Below, one piece after another: positions 28,296 through 40,400 of a stretch of DNA of 64,000 nt. Source of the DNA: Tetradesmus obliquus (taxonomy: Eukaryota > Chlorophyta > Chlorophyceae > Sphaeropleales > Scenedesmaceae); NCBI GenBank assembly GCA_030272155.1, contig CP126197.1, positions 6,060,560 to 6,124,559 of the forward strand, in the 5' to 3' direction. Positions within the stretch are counted from its first letter, which is position 1; each line of letters opens with the position of its first letter. The notes under the pieces were generated by a model, which was not told the DNA's origin, did no database searches, and saw nothing but the letters and a program-made list of their open reading frames with translations. Position numbers and translations under genes: made by a program.

Positions 28296-31200
28296 TCAGC
28301 GCTCCTCGATCTGCGGCAGGTTCATGACCGCCGCCACCGCCTCGGCAGGCTCCAGGTTGCTGTCCAGCACCTGCGCCACCGCCGTCAGCACCGGCAGCGA
28401 CACGCGGTACTTGCGCGCCAGACCCACCACCACGCCCGCAGTAGCCACGCCCTCAGCCACCTGGATGCGAGACGCATCAAGGCAGGGCAGCAAGCGGCGG
28501 CAGACAAGAGGGGCCGCGTCAGCAGCTGCACAGGTGACAGCAGCGATGCTGCGGTGATGCTGCGGTGATGCTGCGGTGATGCTGCATGCACATGCCTTGC
28601 TGCTTGTGGCAACAGCGCTGCGACACTTCAACACACGAACACGTACCACGTCGCAGAACGAGCACGTCACAACTGGCCCGGTCGATCTTTGTTGCAAGCC
28701 AACCTCCACCACAACACCGCCTGCTGCCTCCACCGCCCGCCTCACCTGTGTGGAGCTGGCCAGGATGTCGTGCAGCTTCTCGCCGCGGCCCAGGCGCACG
28801 CCCACGGCGCGGTTGCGGCTCAGGTCGCCGTAGCAGGTGAGCATGATGTCCCCCAGGCCGCTCAGCCCGCTGATGGTGGCGGGCTTGGCGCCCACCTTCT
28901 GGCTCAGCCAGCGGATCTCCGCGCAGCCCTGCGCGATGAGTGCTGCCAGCGCGTTGTGGCCCAGGTCCAGCCCCTCCACGATGCCCGCGGCGATAGCCAG
29001 CACGTTCTTCAGCGCGCCGCAGATCTCCACGCCTGCGTGGTACAAGGGGGTGGTGGTTGGGTGGGTGGGGTGGTGGGAGGGGTGGGGGAAAGGGGCAGGC
29101 AGCACAACTTCAGGTGATAGGCCGGTTGAACGTTGCGTTGGCAGGCTGGCAGAGATAGTCGCGATGACTAGGGGCCAAAAGAAAGGCAGTATGGATGCCT
29201 GCAGGCCACGCGGGGATTGTACGGCGCAGCTGCCAGGCACCAGGCATGAAGGTGCCCTGTTAGGTTGAGGTGAGACAACATGTCCAGCCATGTGCTGATG
29301 CCGCTCACTGCAGCTGCTGCCCTGCCAGGCCCTGCACTGCCCGCTGCGCACCTGTGACGTCTGTGGAGGTGTTGACCCTCATGCATGGGCTGGCAAACAG
29401 CTCCTGGATCTCACGCGCCAGCGCAGCATCCTTGCTGGCAGCAACCACGCCGGTGGGGCGCCCCTGCATCACCTGCGGCCGCACACAGCACACGCAGAGC
29501 AAGCAGGGGGAGCTGGTGAGCGCACAGTGTGTATGCCCACGCAAGGAAGTACGTGCCAAGAACCTGGGCAACTGACACCCTGGCATATATCGACCCTGCC
29601 ATCCACATGCTGCGCTTACACGAATTTGTGCACCGGCACACACAGATGCTTGTCTAATAGTGTCCCTGCTTGGTTGGCACTGCGACAAGCATCGCGGCGC
29701 GGGCCTCCTGCCTGCAGGAGGTGCTGCCGGACCGCCGTAAGCTGCACTCCACATCACCCCCCCATGTCGGCGGGTGACGCTCCCCTTCTGCAGCCCTCTC
29801 CTGACAAAAGGCTGCTGCTGTCTACGCTGTGCCTGCTGCAGCCCCCTGCTGGTCCTCACCTCCTTGGCGAAGCTGGGCCCGCTGAGGAAGACTGCCGGCT
29901 GCCTCCTGCCCAGCGCTGAGGGGATGACCTCGCTCATCATGCAGCCGCTGCCCACCTCCAGGCCCTTGCTCACGCAGATGATGGGCACGTCCTTGGGCAG
30001 CACCTCGCGCACGCCCGTCAGGAAGGCGCGGCTGTGCTGCACGGGCACCGCGTGCACCGCGTACTGCGCTCCAGCGATGGCCTCGGCCGCGTCCGTGGTG
30101 GCGCGCACGTTGCGCGGCAGCGTGAAGCCCTGCGCAGACGGCCATGGAATTGTTACAATGGTTGTCAGAGGCAGGGCGTGGTGCAGCGGGCACGCAGCCG
30201 GGCACAGGCCGCGCAAGGAAAGCGCCCGCAGCGCAAGGATACATGCAGGTGCCAGCACCAGCAGCAAGCCCTGCCTGAGCTCAAGCAGCTACTCGCTGCC
30301 AGCACTGCTGAAGGTGTCACTGCGGCAGAGTGCCTGCCATCAAGTCCAGGCGTGTGCCACTTGATGCCTGCGTTATGCATGATCTTGCTGTGCAGTTACG
30401 CCGTGCATCTGCCACTTGAGTGTGTTAGGGCATGTTCCTTGAACAAGGCCGTGACGAAGCGCGGCTACTGCCGTGCGTGCAGCTACCACCCCTGCCCCTC
30501 TGTCCGCTGCTGCTGCGCCAGCACCCAGCCCGCCCTGCCTCACCGGCAGGTACTTGGTGTTGCAGTGGCTGCTGTTGATGTCCTTGCACAGGTAGGGGTC
30601 GCGCAGCAGCAGCACCACATCCAACTGCGGCTTCTTCAGCGCCAGGCTGCTGCCCATGGCGGTGCCAAAGCTGCCGCCGCCAAACACCACCACCTTGTCC
30701 GCGGCCTCGATCGGGCTCAGCCCGCTGCCGGAGCGCTTGCTGAAGGTCTTGCTCCAGCGCATCAGCGCGTCCCAGCTCTCCTGGATCTGGCTGCGCTCAG
30801 CAGGAGGGTACAGCGGCGACAGCCCCGCGGGCGACACAGCAGGGCCAGAGCTGGCGCCAGCCAGCTCGGCAGCAGCAGCTGAGGCGGCTGCCTGCTGCTG
30901 CTGCATCGCTGCACCAGCGGCTGCGGCAGCGGCGGCAGCAGGGGCAGTTGCACTCGGAGCAGCTGCAGACAGCCCTGCCGGCCCAGCGCCATTGCTGCTG
31001 CTGCTGCTACTGGGTGCACTACTGCTGCCTGGGGTAGGGCTGCTACTGCCAGCTGTGCTGCTGCTGCTGCTGCTGCCGCCAGCTCTGATGATAGGGTTGG
31101 TGAGGCTGATAGGATTGCTGGCTGCGGCCTTTCTACTGCCTGTCGGGCTGCTGCTTCTGTCTGCTTCTAGGCGCCGCGCAACGTCAGGCAGGACTCCTGC

Positions 31201-31888
31201 TGCAGGGTAAGGGCAGCAGCACAGCAGCGCACAGCAAGGCAGGCCTTGGTCAACTGCGGGATGGCGACCACCACCAACGCCTGTCGACTTGTGCGGCATG
31301 AAGTGCACAAGTCAGTATGCTGCTGTCAAAGATACTAAAAGGCAGCAATACATAGCTTGTTCACAGCTAGAAGCTGCGGCTGATGCCAGCAGCCTGGGCC
31401 AGGGGACACACGCAGCGCCTACTGCGAAGCTGCGGCTGACCGCCAGCTGCAGCCGCGCCCTCACCTGCTTCTGGCGGCTGCTCGTAGTCCTCGTCACGCT
31501 CCAGCGCCACCACCCGCAATGACACGCTTCTGCTGGGCCGCTGTCCTGCTCTACTGCCCGGCCTGACCAAGGGAGGGAAGCCCTGAGATGCTGCCGGTTG
31601 TGCTGCGCAGCAGCTGCTGCAATGGCCAGCTGCTGAGGACTGCCTGCTGACAGAACTGCATCGCAATCGTTGCCTATGATGCTGCTGTTGTTGGTGCCAG
31701 CATACCTGCTGCTGTTGCTGGTGGTGCTGCTGAAAGTGCAACGGGCTAATGTTTGCTGCTGCTGCTGTCGAGAGCGGCCATGGCATCCCGCAATGAACAG
31801 GGACCAAACGAGAGCCCTGACTTGAAACTTGACAACATTGCTGCTTCAGCTCGCCCAGCAGGCGCGTCTGGCCTGCTGCCCCCAGCAT
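28296..31888 (-). CDS. NAD+-dependent glycerol-3-phosphate dehydrogenase, probably plastid
   Basis: Reduces dihydroxyacetone phosphate to glycerol 3-phosphate for lipid and glycerol synthesis. Exons on the minus strand: 31465-31888, 30544-31199, 29860-30129, 29352-29472, 28746-29032, 28296-28460; phases close to 640 residues. The Rossmann motif VVVFGGGSFGTAMG, VLLLRDPYLC, HAVPVQHSR, ICVSKGLEVG, SGPSFAKEV, the active-site region ICGALKNVLAIAAGI, and SGLGDIMLTCYGDLSRNR are all present. The family core is about 340 residues; the first 300 are Gln/Ser/Ala-rich, starting MLGAAGQTRLL, and could be a transit peptide plus a disordered extension. The second exon has a CAG/CAG double acceptor (31199 or 31196), which would add or drop one residue. 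Some algal GPDHs carry an N-terminal phosphatase domain; I see none here. Shares a 650-bp head-to-head promoter with the LTO1 gene. Confidence 0.93.
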
Positions 31889-32541
31889 TCTGACCGGGAT
31901 GGTGGTCGGTGCGTGCACCTATGCACCGTAGCTGACTTCAATCAACTTAGACGAGTAGCATTCCCAAACAACGTAACGCTAGGGGTTGGTGACTGGTGCG
32001 AGCTGGGGCACTGGTGGGCTGTCTGAGCTGAGGGAGCTGTGGAGTCCAAACAGCAAGCATTTGCACAATTAGTAGGCAGATTTTCAGGGTGAATGAGAAT
32101 CCAGACATGTGGCCTGAAAGCAGCAAGGGGCCCCCAAAGGTGGTTTGGAGAGCGAGCGAACATAACAGTTTCAGGGTGGAGTGCGACCTCATGGCTGGGC
32201 TGAGCTGGTGCAATGTTCACCGTGTAAGCTGATTGTATCACGGCAAGATCGGCTGGGACACCGTGCTTCCGCTCTTGCCTCACTTTGCTCAGCCCTACCC
32301 TTTCTCTCCCCTAGGAACCTATACACAGGTGCGAAACGCTACTTTGGGTTCAAATAGTTCGGCAGAGAAGCAATTTGAGGCGGCATGCATGTGCACGGCT
32401 TTCAGTTGCATTGGACACAGCAGCTGAGCTACTGCTACCATCATCACCTTGCCCAATTTTTAGCACAACAGCGCTGGCTTGATGGTCTAAACGTTGCATC
32501 ACTGAGTCAGATGCGCAACATTTTTCCTGCAGGGCTGCAGC
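31889..32541. promoter_or_regulatory. Head-to-head promoter region GPDH (-) / LTO1 (+)
   Basis: 653 bp between two divergent starts. A tract ending TTTTTCCTGCAG followed by GGCTGCAG occurs just before the LTO1 ATG and could be a 5' UTR intron acceptor. No TATA box is evident. Confidence 0.4.
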
Positions 32542-34406
32542 ATGGCTTTCACGGCTCTCAGGCCCCAGCGGCCACATGCAGCTGTACCGCAGGCTAGAGT
32601 GACAGCAGCAGCACGGCACACAGTGGTTAGGAATCCGCTCCTATGCCGGTCGACTGAGCGGGAGGCTGATGCCCCAGAGTTGCAGCAAGCAGAGGCAGCA
32701 GGCCCCCCTTCAGCCAGCAGCAGTAGCAGTGTAGAACAGCAGACAGCTGCCTCCACCGCCAGCAGCAGCAGTAGCAGCATTTTCCCATATGGTGTGATGG
32801 CAGCCCTTGCATCTGCTGGCGCTGCAGAGACGCTGTACCTCACAGCCAGCAAGCTGCTGAATGCCTCAGTGGCCTGCCCCACCAGCGGCTGCGATGCCGT
32901 GCTGAGCAGCCCCTACGCGCAGCTGTTTGGCGTGCCGCTGCCGCTGCTGGGCGCCGCCACCTACACAGCAGTAGCCCTGGCAGCCGGCAGTGCGGCCAGT
33001 GCAGCGCGCAGCGGGCACGCTGTGCCCGGCTGGCTGAGCAGCGGCTTGGCTGCGGGCGTGGCTGGGCTGGCCGCCACCAGCGGCTACCTCATGTACATCC
33101 TGCAGAGCCAGCTGGGCGGCGCGCCCTGCGTGTGGTGCTGGGCCTCAGCAGGCATCAGCGGCGCGCTGCTCAGCTGCCTGGTGGCGGGCATGGACAGGCG
33201 CCAGATGGCAGACGCAGCGGGGCCGGGGCTGGGCGCCACAGCAGCAGCGCTGGCGGTGCTGTATGCTGGCTTTGGCCCGCTGGGCGGCGCCAGCAGTGCG
33301 GCTGAGCTGGAGCTGCCGTACGTGAGCCCGCAGGTGACCACGGAGAGCAGCCAGGAGACGCTGGTGCTGGCGCGGCGCCTGCGGGAGGCTGGCGCGGTCA
33401 TGTACGGCGCCTTCTGGTGCAGGTGGGTGCTGTGGAGGCTGGGGGCGTGACTGGCAATGCTGAACGGTGGAGGCGGATGCAGTGCCTGTGACAGCGCAGT
33501 TGACTTGCCAGGGGGTGTCACTTGTTGTTTGTGGGTCGCGGGGCTGAGACAGCAGCATTGCTGGCTGGCTGGCAGGCGTTGCTGTTGTCAGCCTGCGTAC
33601 CGTGCAAAGCATGCATGGGCGTCAGCTGCGCGCTGTGTATGTCTGTTTTGGTCTGCTTTGCGTAAGTGCAGCAGTTCTTGTCGTAGTGCAAAATCGTACA
33701 TCCTGCCAACCCACAGATTGCTGTTGCTGCTGCTGCTGCTGCCCTGCGTCCGTGTACTGTCTCTGGCAACAGCCACTGCTACGACCAGAAGCAGGAGTTT
33801 GGCGCCGCAGCCATGGCGGAGTTCCCCTACGTGGAGTGCTTCCCACAGGGCTGGAAGAAGGTGCGGCGCACCACACACATGGAGCCGCCACCTGTCACTA
33901 TCCCAGTGGCATGTGTCCACCAGAGTCTCTGGTGCACGCCAGCGTGAATGCTTGATCCTGGCTGCAGAACAGTCTGTTGAGACACAACACAGCAGGAGCA
34001 GGAGCTGCGAGTACACACAACGCTTGCAGCCACGGCATTACCCCCATGGGCGGCCACTGCGTGCTGGGGCGGCAAGTCTGCCGGGTGCTCTTCTTGATGT
34101 TGCTGTGGTGCAGCTTATTTGTGATTGACACGCAGCGCGAGCCGCTCAGCCTCGTCTGGTCTGGTCCATGCTGCGGCCACGTTCGCTGTCGATGCCCTGC
34201 CTGTGCTGCTGCTGCAGGGTGTGAAGATCGCTGACGCATGTGAGGCTGCGGGCGTGAAGGCCTTCCCCACCTGGGTCATCAACGGCGCCACCACTGAGGG
34301 CCAGCTGGAGCTGCCAGCACTGCAGGCGGCGCTGGACGCGGCACAGGGCGCGGGCGCAGCAGGCCAGGAGGCGGCATCAGTAGCGGCATCAGCAGCTGGC
34401 CAGTGA
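32542..34406 (+). CDS. LTO1: VKOR-thioredoxin fusion, lumen thiol oxidoreductase (LTO1-type)
   Basis: Thylakoid membrane enzyme that forms disulfides in lumen proteins, as plant LTO1 does for photosystem II subunits. Exons 32542-33422, 33773-33860 and 34218-34406, 385 residues. Residues 1-80 are a Ser/Ala-rich transit-like region. The VKOR domain (about 88-265) has several membrane segments, loop cysteines C112 and C117 in ACPTSGCDAV, and the redox motif CVWC at 196-199. After a linker the thioredoxin-like domain starts at about 275 with AFWCSHCYDQK; the WCSHC motif (C293, C296) is split by intron 1 within its Ser codon. Then EFPYVECFPQGWKK and AFPTWVINGA, the cis-Pro loop. The fusion order VKOR then Trx is that of cyanobacteria and plants. 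All expected cysteines are seen. Confidence 0.93.
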
Positions 34407-34589
34407 CAGCACGCGAGTAGTGTGCGGCTGTCACGCGAGTAGTGTGCGGCTGCCAGTGGCAGGTTGCCGAGCCTGCAGCAGGTTGCCCTGGCCGTAGTCT
34501 GCCCTGCCAGCGTGCACCCTATGGTGGTGGTAAAACGACGATCATCAATCGGATTGAACGCCTGCAATCGGCTATGACAGTATCAAGTG

Positions 34590-34594
34590 TGTAA
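34590..34594 (+). terminator. TGTAA poly(A) signal for LTO1
   Basis: TGTAA 184 nt after the stop codon of the VKOR-thioredoxin gene, at a typical distance. Confidence 0.55.
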
Positions 34595-37426
34595 CACGCC
34601 ACCAGCATTTGACCAGGTGTTATCCTAGAGCTGCGTGCTGTGCTTTGTTTTCTTGGCTCAGACAGCCTGTCATCAACTTGACACCATTGACGGCGAAAAG
34701 TACTGCAGCGTTTCCGGCGGTGCTTAACCTTGGAAGGTCAAGGCAAGAGGCATGCGGTTGTAACAGTACTATGGCTCATTGGCAGTCAGACAGCAAGGTG
34801 CCAATCATTATCCTCGGGCTGGAAACAATAGTACGAGCATTGTTGCACTGCAACGACACCATACCAAATGCATCTGGCAGATGCAGATGACAGTGCCCGA
34901 TTGCCATCCAACAGATGATGCGTCTATGACCAGGCTACACAAAGTCAGTCTCCACCCAACCCCATTCACCACAGACAGATGCAGGTGTGGGCCCACCTCC
35001 GCCTAGCAGGTCCCGGGACCAGCTCAAGCAAAGCCACCAGATGCAGCAGCAGCCCAGCTAGGCGGTCAGAAAAGATGCACGGCACATACAGCACAGCAAC
35101 ACATGCAAAGGGGTCCCACAGCTTTCAACGTAATGTTCAAGTTCACTGCGACCCAGCCACATCAGTGCAGAACCAGCACAGCCACATCAGTGCAGAACCA
35201 GCACAGCCACCAGCAGATTCAAGGTTCCTCATCGTGGTCTTGAGCACGCTCACAGCAGTTGCAAAGCAGCTGCCAAAAGCATATGAAACAGCTGCAACAC
35301 TGCAGCATGGTTGACGGTTTCCCCAGCCGCGGAATGGAAGCAGGGCACTGTAGACCTCCAGTGCCCAAACACAAGCGCACAAGGCGCCTGCACAGAATAT
35401 AACAGCATAGCATGGCCCCAACAACGGCATGTTTCTTCAGCCCACATATTAGCACGCCAAAGGCACGGCCCCCACACCCAGGGCAACGCCAGTACACGTA
35501 CGGCAAAGCTGGCAAATGTGGGGCACAGCCGGCACAACCAGGACACGCAAAGACTAGGAAACAACCATGCATGTCCTGGCCGAGTGAGCATGCATGGGCG
35601 GCAGCGATTATGGCTCACCAGCATGCTGCAAAGCATGTGCAACTGGTTCACATGCGTCCACCATCATCCAGTGCTAACCACCAGAGGCACTGCCCACCTG
35701 AGTGTGACAAGCTCACGCAGCATTATTTGCATCGTTGACACACAAATGACCGCACTGATGCATCGCCAACCAACACACGTGACTGTTCAAAGCATCACAG
35801 CTGATATGTGTGCATTCCATATGTTCCATCGAACCAGTGCTGTCACAGTGTGACATGCCGTTGACAGTTACATGCAGCCACAAACAAGGTGTGCAAGCAA
35901 TGCAGCCGAGCCGGTCCCAGCAGAGGCTGGCCAGGCTGCTCGTGCAGTGGTTGCCTGCACCAAATCCAGGCTGGCGTCGCGTGTCTTGCAGCAGACTGCG
36001 CAACAAGCACAACATCACTCCATCTTTCATAATCATGCTGTGGGCTGTTGTGCAGACAGGGTCTGCCTGAACAAGCAGCACATGCAACAACACAGGGATG
36101 CGCCATTCAAATCCATGTACGGTGCATCGACTGCCGGCCTGGGTGCATGCCCTCCAGGCCAAACGCGTCATAAAGGTATCATCGCTGCACAATTCTCAAG
36201 CAGGACAGTACGGTCATACATCTGCCAAGTTGACACTGGAATCTGCCGCCAACACCTCTTGACACCCGCGCACGCCTCCCCCCCCCTTTTTGCCCCAACC
36301 CCCAACCCACGGGCACCCCAGTGTGCCTGCAGCTACAGCAAGGGTGTTCTTGCTCCTCGAGTGTTTTTCACACCCCCAGTGTGTCGAAGCACGCACAGCT
36401 GCCAACATGCGCCAACCTTTACACACACGTGTGCGAAGCAGGCTCCACGCATGTGTGTGGCTGTGGATACAGCCGACATACAACTCGGCTCCACTGTTGG
36501 TATGACATTTACGCCGACACAGTATGTTGCTGCTGCTGTAGATGATCAGAGGGCTGTCCACGCCTCAGCAGTATGCAAGTGCGTTGATCTGACATGCTAC
36601 GCGATGCCTGGTTCCAAAGCACACAAGCAACATCAGTGGAAGGCCACGGTGAGTCAACACACCACAGAGCAGTGCACAACAACAGCCATGTTGTTTGTAC
36701 AGAACAGAGACCAATCAAGGCCGGCACACTGGGGCGCAACAACCGCACACAAGCAGACTGCAGTTTGAAGCTCACTCTAGGCTGCGTCTGCAGGGTCCTG
36801 GCACACACATGGCGCCGTGTGCCACAAGAATCACGCTGTGGCATGGCGCATGCGCAGTCCCATGCATGCGGGACGTCCAGGCTTTGAGCACTGCCCTTCA
36901 CACGAGCACGTTCTGTGGCACATAGCTATAGCTCTGTATCTTTCCCTTGCAAAATTAGAGGTCGTGGCTGCTGGCATCCTGCGCATGGCGCAGCGTCACG
37001 GTGCTGCAGCCTCGGGCACCCCGCCAGTGGCGTGCTGTTGACTCAACCACAAACAGCCTTATTGGTGCCACCCGGCCTGATCACAAGCAACCGCAAAAAC
37101 TGTATGCTGTACTTGCAGTTATGTGTGAAAGAATGGAGGCACACCCCACAGCAGGCGCATCCAGCCTGCATGGGTTCGCAATGCCTCCCAATATGTTGCG
37201 GCAGTATCCAACAGCAGAAGCCTGCCAAGCCAGCCAAACATGGCTGGGTATGCACCTGGCTATGACGTCAACAAAGAATCCACAAGTACTCACCAAAGGA
37301 ACATGGCCTGTTCATAGCCAGACATCAGGGGCGCGGCCATGCAGCGCAGAGCTTTTGCCAGGCGCCCGCCACACGCCCACACCGCAGGCACACTCGCATG
37401 CGCAAGGCGCTGATGGCAGGGAGGCG
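34595..37426. other. Convergent intergenic region, 2.8 kb
   Basis: Between the 3' ends of the LTO1-type gene and the receptor-like kinase gene. It contains CA-rich sequence and a 298-codon open frame at 35872-36768 (+) with no recognisable domain, probably fortuitous. A 25-bp tandem duplication is at 35161-35210. No RNA gene seen. Confidence 0.45.
35161..35210 (+). repeat. 25-bp exact tandem duplication
   Basis: The 25-nt unit starting ATCAGTGCAGAACCAGCACA is present twice in direct succession at 35161-35185 and 35186-35210, without mismatch. Confidence 0.8.
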
Positions 37427-40400
37427 TCACACAAACCAGCGCACCGCATGGCTGTGGCCGGCGTCGTCATCGCCGTGCTGCGCGATGTGCCCATCATGCC
37501 TGCGGCTGTCCACGGCTGGGGCCCTGCTGGGCACGCCGGCTGGCTGCTGCACTGCCTCGCCTGCTGCGCTGGTGGCGTGGTGGTGGCCAGGGTCAGGCGC
37601 CACCTCCGCGCCACCTCGCTGCACGTAGCCGTGCCAGGAGCCCTCACTGCCAGCAGGGCTGGCCAGGACACCCGCTGGCGAGCTGAGTGCTGCCGCCTGC
37701 TGCTCCTCGTCCTGGTCCTTGCCTGGTGGCTGCACTTGCAGCACTTCCCACACTGATGGCCCTGCCGCAGGGCTGCCTGGCTGCTCCAGCAGCCGTGCGC
37801 GGCGCTCCGCTGCCATGGCCTGCAGGCAGGCGGCCACCTGCGCTGCTGAGGGCCTGTCGGCAGGCTCAGCCGCCCAGCAGGCGGCCATGAGCGCCTGGTA
37901 GTCGCGCGGCATGCCGGGCGGGATGACGGGCCGCAGGCACTGCAGCACCACCGTCTCGAAAAACTGCCCGTAGTGCAGCTTGTGGAAGGGCACCTGCAGC
38001 AGCACGGTGATACGGCAGCCGCCGTGAGCGGGTGAGCAGGGGAGGCCCAGCTGCAGTGCAGTAGCAACCGTGCCGCTTTTCAAGCAGCTGGACAGCCTGG
38101 ACAGCATCCCAGTTGGCATTACACGCACCAGTAACAGGCGCAGGCAGGCGCAGTGCCATCACACATACTGCGCAAGCGCGGCCTGGTGGCGGCTCACCTG
38201 GTTGGTGTAGAGCTGGTGCATCATCACACCAAAGCTGTACACATCAATGGCTGGCGACATGCGGCCGTAGCGCAGCAGCTCTGCGTAGCCATCGTTGACG
38301 GCAGCAGCAGGCACACACAAGTCAGCGGTTGAGACACAGTTTTGAGCTTAGAGGTGAGCTGCTGCTAGCATCAACGTATTGTGGTTGCATGCATGAGCGC
38401 ATGTCAAGCATGAGCAGCCGTATGTTACATGCTTCTGCTTCTGCTGCTTTCTCTCTTCTGCTTCCGCTGGACAGCATCACCAGCTGCTGGTGTGCCGTGC
38501 CATGGAGCCCGCCTCCCCGCGCTGCCCGCACCTGGCGCTGTGTGGTTCATAGTGCCCACAGTGTTGGTGGTGCGGTGCGAGTTCTGCTTGATGCTCCTGC
38601 TCAGCCCCAGGTCGGCCACCTTGGCGGTCATGCCGCAGGCGGACGCGCCGTTGCTGACCACCAGCACGTTGCGCGCGTTCTGCAGGAGCGGCAGCAAGAT
38701 GCAGGTTGCGTAACCAATGGTGTCTGCGAAGGTCAGTCTGTGGATTGATGAAGCTGTCCCAGTGGCTGGCTGGCGCTGAGGGTGATACAGCATTGGCTGT
38801 GTTCTGAGAGCATCGTGTGAACTGCTGCCTGCACTGCTGTCAGCCGCTTACACAACTGCTGAAGCACGACGAACGTGAGCCTGCATGCTGCCTGATGGCC
38901 ATGCTCACCAGGTCGCCATGCACCACGCTCTCAGAATGCAGCGCAGCAAGGCCCCTGCAGGCAGCGCAGCACGTTGCAATGTTGCACATCAGTGTGGTTG
39001 ACAGCACTGACAAGCAACACGAGCTCCTGCCTCATCTCCTGGTACTCAAAGCAAGCACCGCTCAGACCCACTCGCCAAAGCAGCAACAGCATGCCAGCAA
39101 CAAAACCACATGGCTTGGCACAGTGGGCAATGACGCTCACGCTGGTCCTTGCACAACAAGCGCTGCGCACTACCGCGGCGGTGCTGCCTGCTCACTTGGC
39201 AGCATCAAGCAGCAGCAGCAGCCGCTCCATCATCTGCGCCTCGCACTCCGCCTTGGGCTGCCAGCCCGCAGCCACGTCAGCCAGCGTGCCCCTGTCACAG
39301 AACTCCTGCACCAGCCACGTCTCAGCCTTGGCGGGACGCGCCTGCCACACGCTGCTGGTGGTGTTGGCGCTCTCCAGGCGGCTGGCAGCGCCGCCACCCC
39401 TGGAGCCGCGCGAGAAGGCCGACAGCGCGCCCAGGCTGCCCTGCGGAGGGCCGCATGGTGTGGGCAGGCGCTGGCTGCTGCTGCTGCATTCCCCTATGCT
39501 GTTGCGAGCGGGCGCAGCAGCAGCGGCTGACTTGTCCAAACTTGCGTCGGAGAAGTTGCCGCCGCCTGGACTGGCTGCTGCTGCTGCTTCAGCGATCTCC
39601 TTGTCTGCTGCTGCACGCATGCGCGAGCCCTGGCTGCTGCCCATGCTGCAGCTGGACAGCAGCTGCGGCTGCTGCATGTACGTCACAAAGTGGTACGCGC
39701 GCACTATGTTTTCGTGGTTCAGGCTGAGCATCAGGGCTGCCTCGTGCTCCACTGCATACATCGTGGACTCGCAGTGCTCGATGACCTTGACAGCAACATC
39801 CTGGCCGTTCCACCTGCGGGCAGCGGCAGCAGCAGCAGCACACACCATGCAGCATCCTCATCATCAGCAGCAGCACACACCATGCATCATCCTCATCGGC
39901 AGCAGCAGCACACACCATGCAGCATGTACAACAGCAGCAGCAGCATACCATGCAGCACGCACATCAGCAGATTGCGGCGTTCAGCGCGCGCTGGCGGCAT
40001 GGAAGCAGACATGACACAGACTGCCCAGCCAGGCGCATTGCTGCTGCAGAAAAGGAGGCAGCTGGGCAGCAGGTGTTCACGCTGGCTCTGCCGTGCACCT
40101 GGCCTTGTACACCCGCCCAAAGGAGCCTGAGCCCAGCAGCTCGCCAAACTCCACGGACGCGTCGGCCACCTCGCCCGCGTGGGGGCTGGTGGACATGCCA
40201 CACAGCGCCCAGCCAGCCATGGCGCCGCCCAGCGGCGGCCGCGACGTCTGCTGCGAGATGCGCACGTCCATGCTGCAGCAGAAAGCGGCCAGTGCCAGGC
40301 GCAGCACATGTAAGGCTCATGCCCGGTAACGTGATGACGAGCGTCATGACGCCGGTAGACTGTAGCTCAGCATGCGGCAAAGACAGACTCCGTGCACGCC

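Noticed and set aside
28461-30543. Long minus-strand frames including introns of the GPDH gene
   Set aside because: Intron read-through; the family alignment and splice sites exclude those parts.
35872-36768. 298-codon ATG-initiated open frame on +
   Set aside because: No domain, no splice-consistent neighbours, CA-rich composition like the surrounding non-coding DNA; lies between the 3' ends of two genes.
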